Origin: Bacillus xiapuensis
GTDB lineage: Bacteria; Bacillota; Bacilli; Bacillales; Domibacillaceae
DNA: 64,000 nt
Assembly (NCBI RefSeq): GCF_002797355.1
Contig: NZ_KZ454939.1
Location: forward strand, 1,335,828-1,399,827
Direction of reading: 5' to 3'
The notes under the pieces were generated by a model. The model had not been told where the DNA came from. It was given only the letters and a program-made list of their open reading frames with translations, and ran no database searches. Positions 25,262 through 33,484 of this stretch are shown one piece after another (the stretch's first letter is position 1; every line of letters starts with the position of its first letter). A program made the translations under genes and the position numbers.

Positions 25262-26871
25262 ATTTACTAACTTTATTAATCGGTTCGGGTATTATCTTTA
25301 CCATTGCTTACTTTACGTACGGAAAATATCTTGAAAAGAAGCTGGGAGTAGACGGAAATCGGCCGACGCCGGCGGTCACGATGGCGGATGGGGTCGATTA
25401 TGTGGCCGCTAAGAAGCCGGTCCTGTTAGGTCATCACTTTGCGACGATTGCAGGCGGAGGGCCGATTGTTGGTCCGATCACAGCTGTTGTATTCGGCTGG
25501 ATACCGGCTGTCATTTGGATTATCGTGGGCAGTATTTTTGTCGGAGGCGTGCACGATTTTGCTTCTTTACAAGCATCTTTGCGGCATCGGGCGCAATCGA
25601 TCGGTACGATCATTAAGGCATATATGGGCGGAAGGGGACAGACGCTGTTTCTTGCCTTTTCCATTGCCACATTGATCCTTATTGTAGGCGTTTTCATTAT
25701 TCTTGTGAAAGATACATTCTCTGCTGTTCCGCAAGCCGCTACCGCTTCTGTTTTGTTTATCGGGATAGCGATGGTCTTTGGTGTGCTGGTTAATCAAATC
25801 CGCATGAATTTTGTCTTAGCCAGCGTCTTAGGTGTTCTGGCGATGCTTTTGAGCATTTGGGTGGGCATTGCTTTTCCTCTGGAGCTGAGCGGCGGAACAT
25901 GGGTCGTCATCTTGCTGATTTACGCTTATGCAGCCTCCGTTATGCCTGTTTGGATGCTGCTGCAGCCTCGCGATTATCTCAATTCATTTCTGCTTTACGG
26001 AATGATGATCGGAGCGGTGCTGGGCATTATTTTAGCGAATCCTGAAATAAAAATGGCTGGCTATACCGGTTTTTATAATGAAACATTAGGATTTATGTTT
26101 CCCATATTATTTATTACGATCGCTTGCGGGGCGGTTTCAGGCTTTCATTCACTCGTCTCTTCGGGAACAACAGCAAAGCAGTTGGACAATGAGAAAAACG
26201 GGCGTTTCATCACGTATGGCAGCATGCTGTTAGAAGGTTTTCTAGCCATTATTGCAATTGGGGCGGTGGCGTATTTATCGCAAGCTGAATTTACATCGCG
26301 AATGGCTGAATTAGGAGGGCCGGTCGGCACCTTTTCTGCCGGTGTAGGGTTCTTTATGTCCCATTGGGGGATCCCGGAAGTAACAGCAACGACATTTACA
26401 GCCCTCACGGCGTCCGCTTTTTTAATGACCACTTTGGATTCTGCTACGCGGCTTGGAAAATATGCTGTGCAGGAATTGGCTGAAACCCGTTCCCGCTTTT
26501 TTCATCATCATCATATAGCGACTTTGGTGATTGTGGCTGGAGCGGGGGTATTGGCTTTATCGGGGACGTGGAGTGCCGTTTGGCCGCTGTTCGGTTCAGC
26601 AAATCAAATGCTGGGAGCGATTGCGCTGCTGGCGGTCAGTGTCTGGCTGGTTAAATCAGGAGTGAAGGCCTGGTTTGCTATTTTGCCGATGATCTTTATG
26701 TTTATCGTCACGTTAGCTGCGCTGATCGTGCTGTTGCAGAGTAATTTTGCAAAGGGTCAATACTTCTTGGCAGGCTCTGCCTTCGTTCTACTCATACTGT
26801 GCATTATTCTGGCAATGGAAGCGTGGCGTTCCTTGACGGCCGCTAATGACGATACATCCGTCAAGATATAA
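25258..26871 (+). CDS. cstA: CstA-family transporter (carbon starvation / pyruvate or peptide uptake)
   Basis: 537-aa polytopic membrane protein. The CstA core is clear: FTYGKYLEKKLGVD, TPAVTMADGVDYVAAKKPVLLGHHFATIAGGGPIVGP (in parts), the GGVHDFASLQASLRHR loop and CGAVSGFHSLVSSGTTAKQL. It is shorter than E. coli CstA (~700 aa), as in the short Firmicute group. Related proteins import pyruvate or peptides under carbon limitation. Start overlaps the upstream hypothetical gene. Confidence 0.93.
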   Translation: MNLLTLLIGSGIIFTIAYFTYGKYLEKKLGVDGNRPTPAVTMADGVDYVAAKKPVLLGHHFATIAGGGPIVGPITAVVFGWIPAVIWIIVGSIFVGGVHDFASLQASLRHRAQSIGTIIKAYMGGRGQTLFLAFSIATLILIVGVFIILVKDTFSAVPQAATASVLFIGIAMVFGVLVNQIRMNFVLASVLGVLAMLLSIWVGIAFPLELSGGTWVVILLIYAYAASVMPVWMLLQPRDYLNSFLLYGMMIGAVLGIILANPEIKMAGYTGFYNETLGFMFPILFITIACGAVSGFHSLVSSGTTAKQLDNEKNGRFITYGSMLLEGFLAIIAIGAVAYLSQAEFTSRMAELGGPVGTFSAGVGFFMSHWGIPEVTATTFTALTASAFLMTTLDSATRLGKYAVQELAETRSRFFHHHHIATLVIVAGAGVLALSGTWSAVWPLFGSANQMLGAIALLAVSVWLVKSGVKAWFAILPMIFMFIVTLAALIVLLQSNFAKGQYFLAGSAFVLLILCIILAMEAWRSLTAANDDTSVKI

Positions 26872-26971
26872 TCGGATAAGGTTCGAGTTCAATCAAGACT
26901 GCTCTCCTGTGCTTAATGGGGGGCGTTTTTTTCGGTTCTTTTTTGCCTGTAAGATGCCTTTCTCTCCCTCT

Positions 26972-27062
26972 TTCAAGGGAGGAGGGAAGCAAACATCTGC
27001 CCCCTATACGCAATGCAGGTGCAAAGGAGCTGCGTTGCCAGCCGCTGTTTTTTTTACAGCGG
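26972..27062 (+). other. Hairpin-rich gap between cstA and the PH-like gene
   Basis: Three stems are visible: CTCCC/GGGAG near 26972-26991, CGCAATGCAG/CTGCGTTGC at 27009-27038, and CCGCTG/CAGCGG around a poly-T loop at 27042-27062. Together with GGGGGGCGTTTTTTT at 26918 they may terminate cstA. An ORF reading through from 26916 looks spurious. Confidence 0.4.
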
Positions 27063-27161
27063 AAGATGAAAGTTTCACTTCACCGGCTAACATGGAGAAA
27101 ATCTGGGTACGCTAAGAAAGAAACAAAAGCCTGGAGCGACCAGCTGTGGAGGGATGCAATT

Positions 27162-27500
27162 GTGGAATTCTTTTTGTTAAGCGGATGCGGACTTGTATTA
27201 TCGTTTTATGTTACTAAGAAACAAAGAATGGCCAATTATACATTTGAAAATGATGTATTAGTCTTTTACTCAGGAAACAATCAAGTGAGCATTCCGCTGA
27301 CTGATGTTGTGGAAGTCGTCAAAATGAAAAGCGACAGCCGCTCCTACCTCATTTTCCAATGGCTGGGACAAACGGAGCGGTTAGCTGTATATACGTCTAC
27401 CAATCTGACGTATTTGCTGACCTTGCAAAATGGGCGGGCCTTCTTTAGGCGATTGAAAAAACAATACCCCGATATTTTGGCGACAGCCAGAGCGATTTAA
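27162..27500 (+). CDS. Membrane-anchored PH-like protein, SunI-like
   Basis: 112 aa. One N-terminal membrane helix (EFFLLSGCGLVLSFYV) is followed by a beta-rich domain (YTFENDVLVFYSGNNQVSIPLTDVVEVV) that resembles the bacterial PH fold of the sublancin immunity protein SunI. I chose GTG 27162 because GGAGGG lies eight bases upstream; the longer frame from 26916 is low complexity and crosses hairpins. A bacteriocin-immunity role is possible but no bacteriocin gene is next to it. Confidence 0.6.
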   Translation: MEFFLLSGCGLVLSFYVTKKQRMANYTFENDVLVFYSGNNQVSIPLTDVVEVVKMKSDSRSYLIFQWLGQTERLAVYTSTNLTYLLTLQNGRAFFRRLKKQYPDILATARAI

Positions 27501-27525
27501 AACGAGAAGAATTTCTCGTTTTAAA
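27496..27525. terminator. Hairpin after PH-like gene
   Basis: TTTAAAACGAGAA / TTCTCGTTTTAAA with a short loop, overlapping the stop codon. Confidence 0.65.
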
Positions 27526-27622
27526 CTTAGGTTTACATAATATTATTATAATTTATAAATGCGGATTTGCTTTGTGCTTTTCCAGCAGGGAGACTATAAT
27601 AAGTGGAAAAGGGGGAATAAGT

Positions 27623-28816
27623 GTGATCAACGAATTGTTACCGCCGAAAAGAATTTTAATGGGCCCTGGCCCGAGCGATGTTCATCCGCATGTTTTGAAG
27701 GCTATGTCTACTCCGCTAGTCGGCCATTTAGATCCGGCTTTTTTAACCATTATGGATGAAACAATGGAGTTATTGCGTCAGGTGTATCAGACGAAAAACA
27801 AAGCAACGATGGCAATGTCTGGTACTGGAAGTGCAGGAATGGAGACGGTTTTCGCTAATTTATTAGAGCCGGGGGATCAGGCTCTAATAGGAGTGAATGG
27901 ACTGTTCGGCCAGCGGATGGCTGATGTGGCCGAAAGATGCGGGGCAAAAGTGATTCAAGTGCAAGCTCCGTGGGGGGAAATCATTCAGCCGCAGCAAATA
28001 AAAGAGGTGCTTTCTCAGCATAAACAGATCAAGCTAGTGGCGATCGTCCATGCAGAGACCTCAACGGGCGTTTGCCAGCCGCTGCGAGAAATCAGCAGCA
28101 TCGCTCATGATCACGGTGCATTGTTTGTTTGTGATATGGTGACGAGTCTCGGAGGCTGTCCGACAGAAATTGATTCCATTGGTGTAGATGCCGCTTACAG
28201 CGGAACACAAAAATGCTTAAGTGCTCCTCCAGGACTGTCCCCGGTTACGTTTGGGAGCCGCGCGCTCGAAGCAATGGACAAGAGGAATACAAAGGTGCAA
28301 AGCTGGTATTTGGACTTGTCGATGATTCAAGCGTATTGGAGTGAAGCCAGTGAGCGCTTCTATCATCATACGGCACCGATCACGATGATTTATTCATTAA
28401 GAGAGGCGCTGCGGCTGATTGCGGATGAAGGAATAGATCATGTTCATGCTCGCCATGCTTTGTACGGGGGGGCCTTGCAAGCAGGGCTAGAGGCAATGGG
28501 GCTAAAGCTGCTTGTCGAACCAGCCCATCGCCTGCCGCAGCTGACTTGCGTATATATCCCAGAAGGTGTGGATGATTTGGCTGTGCGCCAGCGCCTCTTG
28601 CATAAGTACAGCCTGGAAATTGGCGGAGGCTTAGGCGTATTTAAAGGCAAGGTTTGGCGAATCGGCTTGATGGGTTACAATGCCCGCCAAGAAAATGTTA
28701 CTTACTTGCTGGCGGCTTTAGAGGACGTTTTAAGGGAGGAAAATGGCCGCATTCAGGAGGGAGCTGCATTAGCAGCAGCTGGGCAGTGGCTGAAAAAAGA
28801 AGCAGCATGCCGCTAA
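27623..28816 (+). CDS. Class V PLP aminotransferase (alanine/ureidoglycine-glyoxylate type)
   Basis: 397-aa fold-type I aminotransferase. MGPGPSDVHPHVLKAM at the N-terminus, SGTGSAGMET, HAETSTG, the PLP aspartate in CDMVTSLGG, and the Schiff-base lysine in SGTQKCLSAPPG mark the AGXT/PucG group, which uses glyoxylate as amino acceptor. GTG 27623 follows GGGGGAA. PucG in B. subtilis is in the purine-degradation cluster, which is not here, so alanine- or serine-glyoxylate activity is equally possible. Confidence 0.9.
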   Translation: MINELLPPKRILMGPGPSDVHPHVLKAMSTPLVGHLDPAFLTIMDETMELLRQVYQTKNKATMAMSGTGSAGMETVFANLLEPGDQALIGVNGLFGQRMADVAERCGAKVIQVQAPWGEIIQPQQIKEVLSQHKQIKLVAIVHAETSTGVCQPLREISSIAHDHGALFVCDMVTSLGGCPTEIDSIGVDAAYSGTQKCLSAPPGLSPVTFGSRALEAMDKRNTKVQSWYLDLSMIQAYWSEASERFYHHTAPITMIYSLREALRLIADEGIDHVHARHALYGGALQAGLEAMGLKLLVEPAHRLPQLTCVYIPEGVDDLAVRQRLLHKYSLEIGGGLGVFKGKVWRIGLMGYNARQENVTYLLAALEDVLREENGRIQEGAALAAAGQWLKKEAACR

Positions 28817-28911
28817 ACTGCCGCCTCTTCATTGAATTTTCTATTTACAAATTTGTTGAAAGCTGATACGTTTAGATGGTCAAAATACTTACCAAATAAA
28901 GGGGTATTCAC

Positions 28912-29217
28912 ATGGTGATCTATACAGATGCGGAAGCAGCAGCGGAATGCACAGTCACAGCAACGGAATGCCGTTGGAAAAAAAACAGCATCAAAGTGGA
29001 AAAAGGATACTTAATCAGCAAAGGATTAATTACAAATGTTCGGATTCCCCTGCAGCATATTGATACAGCTGTTTATTCTATGAATCCCAAAAAGCCCGCT
29101 CTTATGCCCGCTTTAAAAATTATCGGAAAAGGTGTCATTTTAGCGGAAATGGACGTGTCAGCAGAATATGTAGAAATCGTTCAAGACTGGCTTTTGCAGG
29201 CTATCAAAATGAAGTAG
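28912..29217 (+). CDS. 101-aa PH-like hypothetical protein
   Basis: Short cytosolic, beta-rich protein: repeated strands (KKNSIKVEKGYLISKG, VRIPLQHIDTAVYSM) and a C-terminal helix (YVEIVQDWLLQAIKM) fit a PH-type domain. AAAGGGG precedes ATG 28912. Family not named. It lies 95 bases after the aminotransferase and is closed by a terminator. Confidence 0.65.
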   Translation: MVIYTDAEAAAECTVTATECRWKKNSIKVEKGYLISKGLITNVRIPLQHIDTAVYSMNPKKPALMPALKIIGKGVILAEMDVSAEYVEIVQDWLLQAIKMK

Positions 29218-29224
29218 GCTAAAT

Positions 29225-29255
29225 AACCCCATCTTCTGCCGATGGGGTTTTCTTG
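29225..29255 (+). terminator. Terminator after 101-aa gene
   Basis: AACCCCATC / GATGGGGTT with TTCTGCC loop and TTTTC. Confidence 0.88.
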
Positions 29256-29421
29256 CGGAAAAAAATGAAACAGCGGGAATAATCCATTCATCCATCCCCA
29301 AAAGACTTTGAAAGCCGCGGAGAAATGAAATGGTCTTTGAGCCGCATTTTGCTGGGAAGGGAATAAGGGGGATTGGCGGGCAGCTGTTTCTGTTCCGTCT
29401 GTCCTATCTCATGTTCTTGTT

Positions 29422-29450
29422 GCGCTGTTGCACAGCAGCGCTTATTTTTT
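29422..29450 (+). terminator. Isolated terminator-like hairpin
   Basis: GCGCTGTTGCACAGCAGCGC followed by TTATTTTTT. It stands ~110 bases before the YdjM-type gene with no obvious gene in 29256-29421, so it might end an unrecognised small RNA. Confidence 0.6.
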
Positions 29451-29554
29451 CCGCCGTTTATCGCTAAGCAACGGAACCAAACATGCCTTTAACTGTAGGA
29501 AACAGAACGTTTGTTTGATATAATGGAGCAGAAGGAAAGAGAGGAAGGTGCAGG

Positions 29555-30184
29555 ATGAAGGGATCAGCACATTTAACGATTGGGGGGGCCGCCGGACTGG
29601 CTGCCGCCATGTATCTGCATACGGATCCGCTGGCAACAGCATCCCTCGTCGGGATCGGAGCCGTTTCTGGACTAGCTCCAGACCTTGATGTGAACGGCAA
29701 ACTGTCCAATCGGATCACGATCTCCAAGAAGTGGCTTATCTTATTTTTTGCTCTGGCCGGCGGGTTGCTGGCGATCTACAGTTATTGGGATTTATCAGGA
29801 ATGATGCAGCTGGCAGGTATTCTCATTGGCTCCGGCTTAATCTTGCTGCCGCGTCTGTTTATTAAGCAGCGAACTATGCTGTTTCTTACCGGAGCGGCCA
29901 TCGGCTATGCCGGCTTTTATATGGACCTTTATTGGATGATGCTATTAAGTGGATTTATTATCGTATCTTCCTTTTTATCCCATCGGACATTGACGCATTC
30001 TGTGATTGGTCTCGTTTATTTCGGTTATATTGCTTGGCACTTTGAGCAGTCTGTTCAAGTGGAAGGCAGTTTTATTGCAGCCGTTTTAGCCTATGCAAGC
30101 CACCTGGTTGCCGATATGAAAGCATGGTCATTTAATAAGAAGGGAGTTAAATGGTTCCAGCCGTTTGTCCATAAAGAATTTTAA
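29555..30184 (+). CDS. YdjM/YbcI-type membrane-bound metal-dependent hydrolase
   Basis: 209-aa membrane protein of the LexA-regulated inner-membrane hydrolase family. The conserved polar residues are in KGSAHLTIGG, GLAPDLDVNGKLSNR, LSHRTLTHSVIG and YASHLVADM: His and Asp residues that likely bind metal. Five or six hydrophobic segments. GAGGAAGG precedes ATG and TATAAT lies at 29519-29524. Substrate unknown. Confidence 0.85.
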   Translation: MKGSAHLTIGGAAGLAAAMYLHTDPLATASLVGIGAVSGLAPDLDVNGKLSNRITISKKWLILFFALAGGLLAIYSYWDLSGMMQLAGILIGSGLILLPRLFIKQRTMLFLTGAAIGYAGFYMDLYWMMLLSGFIIVSSFLSHRTLTHSVIGLVYFGYIAWHFEQSVQVEGSFIAAVLAYASHLVADMKAWSFNKKGVKWFQPFVHKEF

Positions 30185-30190
30185 CAAATA

Positions 30191-30213
30191 ACATTATGTG
30201 CAAAATTCAAACT
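30191..30213 (+). repeat. Short intergenic repeat, copy 2
   Basis: ACATTATGTGCAAAATTCAA then ACT; begins six bases after the YdjM-type stop codon. See copies at 1859 and 61214. Confidence 0.6.
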
Positions 30214-30319
30214 AAGATAATCAACATTGCTCACATCATTTAGGATTATAGTAAGGAATAATGGGGAATAACGCAGCAATAAGGGCTATTATTTACTCGG
30301 GAAGGGAGCTGGTCATCAC

Positions 30320-30727
30320 ATGTTGAAAAGGTTTTTGTCCAGTATCGGCATTGGAGGCGTAACAATTGATACTGTAGTTACTCCCAGAACCTGTTCGGCT
30401 GGAGATACCGTAAAAGGGAAGGTAATGATTTCTGGAGGAAGGGCTGAAGTTTATATTCAATCCATTGTGCTGCAGCTCGTAACGGAGATTGAAGAGACGC
30501 GGGATGACAGTGACTTTGCTTACCAAGAAAATGAAATTGAGCGAATCACTCTTGACATCGACAGAGCCATTTCCCCTGATGAGACAAAGGAAATTCCATT
30601 TAAGCTATCCATTCAAGAGCATCACCCGGCAACGAGGGAGCATCAGCGCACGTATTTGCGGACAACAGCCGTTATTCCTCAAGCTGTGAATCCGACCGAT
30701 CAAGATGAGTTGGTCATCAAAAAGTAG
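30320..30727 (+). CDS. Single-domain Spo0M-like (SpoOM/arrestin-fold) protein
   Basis: 135 aa corresponding to only the first arrestin-like beta-sandwich of Spo0M, a sporulation-control protein normally about 250-260 aa. The N-terminus FLSSIGIGGVTIDTVVTPRTCSAG and the segment VYIQSIVLQLVTEI match, and the protein stops right after the domain-closing VNPTDQDELVIKK. Either a short paralogue or a gene truncated at the inter-domain border. GGGAAGGGAGC precedes ATG 30320. Confidence 0.75.
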   Translation: MLKRFLSSIGIGGVTIDTVVTPRTCSAGDTVKGKVMISGGRAEVYIQSIVLQLVTEIEETRDDSDFAYQENEIERITLDIDRAISPDETKEIPFKLSIQEHHPATREHQRTYLRTTAVIPQAVNPTDQDELVIKK

Positions 30728-30824
30728 CCTCGTTACTCAATCGCGGGTTGCGAAAACCATAAGCCATTGCTATAATGGTTCAGACACAATATTTAGTGAT
30801 TATTTTGTTGTGAAAACTATATTT

Positions 30825-30990
30825 AGTATGATACCAGTAAAAAGGTGCTGCAAGCCTAATAGGGAATCCGGTGAAAGTCCGGAGCTGTACCCGCAACTGT
30901 AAGTGCAGACGACCTCAGATAAGCCACTGTCAAAAGACGGGAAGGAACTGAGGAAGAAAGAAGCACAAGCCAGGAGACCTGCCTTTTTAC
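30825..30990 (+). ncRNA. Cobalamin (B12) riboswitch upstream of class I ribonucleotide reductase
   Basis: Conserved aptamer blocks are present in order: AAAGGTGC, the AGCCTAATAGGGAAtCCGGTG region, GTCCGGAGCTGTACCCGCAACTG, and the B12-box-like GCCAGGAGACCTGCC. A terminator follows at 31129. AdoCbl binding is expected to end transcription before nrdA. Confidence 0.96.
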
Positions 30991-31128
30991 AGCGTTGATT
31001 CTTCTTCGGGAGTTGGGAAGAAAGCGCGGGGAATGTATTCTTTCATTGATCCTGGCTGTTTTGTTTTTCATGCGGACGAGTGTTGCTTCGCCGGGATCAT
31101 TAATGCTGTATATTTCTTCGCTTAAATC

Positions 31129-31158
31129 CCATCTTCTTTAGGAAGATGGTTTTTTTAT
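31129..31158 (+). terminator. Terminator of the cobalamin riboswitch
   Basis: CCATCTTC / GAAGATGG with TTTAG loop and TTTTTTTATT, about 90 bases before nrdA. Confidence 0.88.
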
Positions 31159-31249
31159 TGCCGCCAGCCACCGCATATTTGCTGGCTGCTCTTGCAGGAA
31201 GCGCCCAGGCGGCTAACTTGCAAACATACATATAGGGGGAAATAGCATC

Positions 31250-33472
31250 ATGCAACTAAAAACCAATTCTATACAAGATTTATTAAAGGAAATCCAAGAA
31301 GAGTATCCGTTACTGTCGGTCGAAGAGGTAGAAAGCAAAGTGGATAACGCTTTAAAAGAGAAAGAAGAATGGACCGCAGATCAAATACATCGGCTGCTGC
31401 TCCAAGCTGCAGTGGAGAGAATTACAAGTGAAGAGCCTGATTGGACTTATGTGGCAGCGCGATTATACTTGCACAAATTATACGAAGAAGCGGCAGCAGT
31501 GAGAGGAAATTCCGCTCATGGTTATGGCCGTTTTTATGAGCTGATTCAATTATTAACAAACGAGGGGATTTATGATTCGCAGTTAGTAGCAGGTTACACG
31601 AAGGAAGAAATTGAACAGCTGGGCGAAGTGATTGATCCGAAGAAAGACCGTCTGTTTACCTACATTGGAATCGTGACATTAAGCGAAAGATATCTGGCCA
31701 GAACACATGATAAGCAGCCGGCTGAATTGCCTCAAGAACGCTGGATGATCATTGCGATGACCCTGATGATCAACGAACCAAAAAATCATCGCCTCGCTTT
31801 GGTGAAAGAAGCCTATTGGGCGCTGTCTAATTTATACATGACAACGGCCACGCCAACTTTAGCGAATGCCGGGAAATCATATGGTCAGCTATCCAGCTGT
31901 TTTATCGACACAGTGGATGACAGTCTCCGCAGTATTTTTGATGCCAATACCGATGCGGCCACATTGAGCAAGAACGGCGGAGGACTTGGAATATATCTTG
32001 GCAAAATCCGCTGCCAGGGCAGCGACATCAAAGGTTTCAAATATGTCAGCTCCGGCGTTATTCCTTGGATGAAGCAGCTGAACAATACCGCCGTGTCCGT
32101 GGATCAGCTTGGACAGCGCCAAGGTGCGATTGCTGTCTATTTAGATGTTTGGCATCGCGATATTTTCTCATTCTTAGAAACACGGTTAAATAACGGCGAT
32201 GAGCGCCGCCGCACACATGATTTGTTTACGGGTGTCTCCATACCAGATTTATTTATGGAAGCTGTGGAAGCGCGGGAAGATTGGTATTTATTTGACCCTC
32301 ATGAGGTAAGAAAAGTAATGGGCTATTCACTTGAGGATTCATTTGATGAGAAGCAGGGAGAAGGAACCTTCCGGAAGCGGTATCAGGAGTGCGTCGCCCA
32401 TCCAGGATTGAGCAAGAAATCAGTTCCGGCTATCGAGATTATGAAAGCCATTATGATTTCACAGCTCGAAACCGGCACTCCTTACATGTTTTATCGCGAT
32501 ACTGTCAACCGCGCGAATCCGAATAAACACGCGGGAATGATTTATGCCAGCAACTTGTGCACAGAAATCTGCCAGAACATGAGCCCGACCGTTGTGAAAG
32601 AAGAAAAAACGGAGGACGGAAACATTATCATCATAAAAGAACCGGGAGATTATGTCGTTTGTAACCTCTCATCTATTTCTTTAGCGAGAGCTGTAATGGA
32701 TGATGTACTGGAACGTTTAATTGCCATTCAGGTTCGCATGCTTGATAATGTTATAGATATTAACCGGATTCCGGTCCCGCAGGCTGAAATTACGAATGCC
32801 AAGTACCGGGGAATTGGACTGGGGACATTTGGCTGGCAGCATTTACTGGCCTTAAAAGGATTGAGCTGGGAATCGGAAGAGGCTGTTAACTATTGTGATG
32901 AACTGTATGAAAATATTGCACTGTTAACGATAAAAGCCAGCGCGGACCTGGCGAGAGAAAAAGGAGCTTACCCGATGTTTAAAGGGTCTGACTGGGCAAC
33001 CGGCGCTTACTTTGAAAACAAGAAATATAGAGGAGAGAAATGGGAGACCATTAAAAAACAGGTGCAAGCGACAGGTATCCGCAACGGCTATTTGCTGGCG
33101 GTGGCGCCGAATTCTTCCACTGCTTTAATTGCAGGCTCTACGGCTGGCATTGATCCCATCTTCCGCAAAGAATATATGGAAGAAAAGAAGGATTACAGAA
33201 TTCCAGTAACAGCTCCGGATCTATCGCCGCAAACGGCTTGGTACTATAAATCAGTCTTTTTAATTGACCAGCACTGGAGCATCCGCCAAAATGCCAAGCG
33301 CCAGCGCCATATTGATCAAGGCATTTCATTTAACTTGTATGTGCGCAACGATATTAAAGCAAAGGCATTATTAGATCTGCATTTGGATGCATGGAAATCC
33401 GGTTTGAAGACCACCTATTATGTCCGTTCGACAGCCAGCGACATTGAGGAATGCGACAGCTGCCATTCATGA
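31250..33472 (+). CDS. nrdA: Class I ribonucleoside-diphosphate reductase alpha subunit
   Basis: 740-aa catalytic subunit that reduces NDPs to dNDPs. Visible: the redox cysteine in QLSSCFID, the allosteric-site region DAATLSKNGGGLGIYLGKIR, the active-site NLCTEI and VVCNLSSI cysteines, the radical-transfer tyrosines in TAWYYKS, and a C-terminal CDSCHS. The N-terminus aligns to E. coli NrdA only from the first ATP-cone helix; the KRDG-type beta-hairpin of the ATP cone is missing, so dATP feedback may be lost. An in-frame stop at 31214 rules out a longer start. GGGGG precedes ATG. Twelve bases separate it from nrdB. Confidence 0.96.
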   Translation: MQLKTNSIQDLLKEIQEEYPLLSVEEVESKVDNALKEKEEWTADQIHRLLLQAAVERITSEEPDWTYVAARLYLHKLYEEAAAVRGNSAHGYGRFYELIQLLTNEGIYDSQLVAGYTKEEIEQLGEVIDPKKDRLFTYIGIVTLSERYLARTHDKQPAELPQERWMIIAMTLMINEPKNHRLALVKEAYWALSNLYMTTATPTLANAGKSYGQLSSCFIDTVDDSLRSIFDANTDAATLSKNGGGLGIYLGKIRCQGSDIKGFKYVSSGVIPWMKQLNNTAVSVDQLGQRQGAIAVYLDVWHRDIFSFLETRLNNGDERRRTHDLFTGVSIPDLFMEAVEAREDWYLFDPHEVRKVMGYSLEDSFDEKQGEGTFRKRYQECVAHPGLSKKSVPAIEIMKAIMISQLETGTPYMFYRDTVNRANPNKHAGMIYASNLCTEICQNMSPTVVKEEKTEDGNIIIIKEPGDYVVCNLSSISLARAVMDDVLERLIAIQVRMLDNVIDINRIPVPQAEITNAKYRGIGLGTFGWQHLLALKGLSWESEEAVNYCDELYENIALLTIKASADLAREKGAYPMFKGSDWATGAYFENKKYRGEKWETIKKQVQATGIRNGYLLAVAPNSSTALIAGSTAGIDPIFRKEYMEEKKDYRIPVTAPDLSPQTAWYYKSVFLIDQHWSIRQNAKRQRHIDQGISFNLYVRNDIKAKALLDLHLDAWKSGLKTTYYVRSTASDIEECDSCHS

Positions 33473-33484
33473 GGAGGAAGAAAG

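Noticed and set aside
26916-27161. N-terminal extension of the PH-like gene
   Set aside because: Runs through three hairpins, low complexity, no start signal; GTG 27162 has a strong ribosome site.
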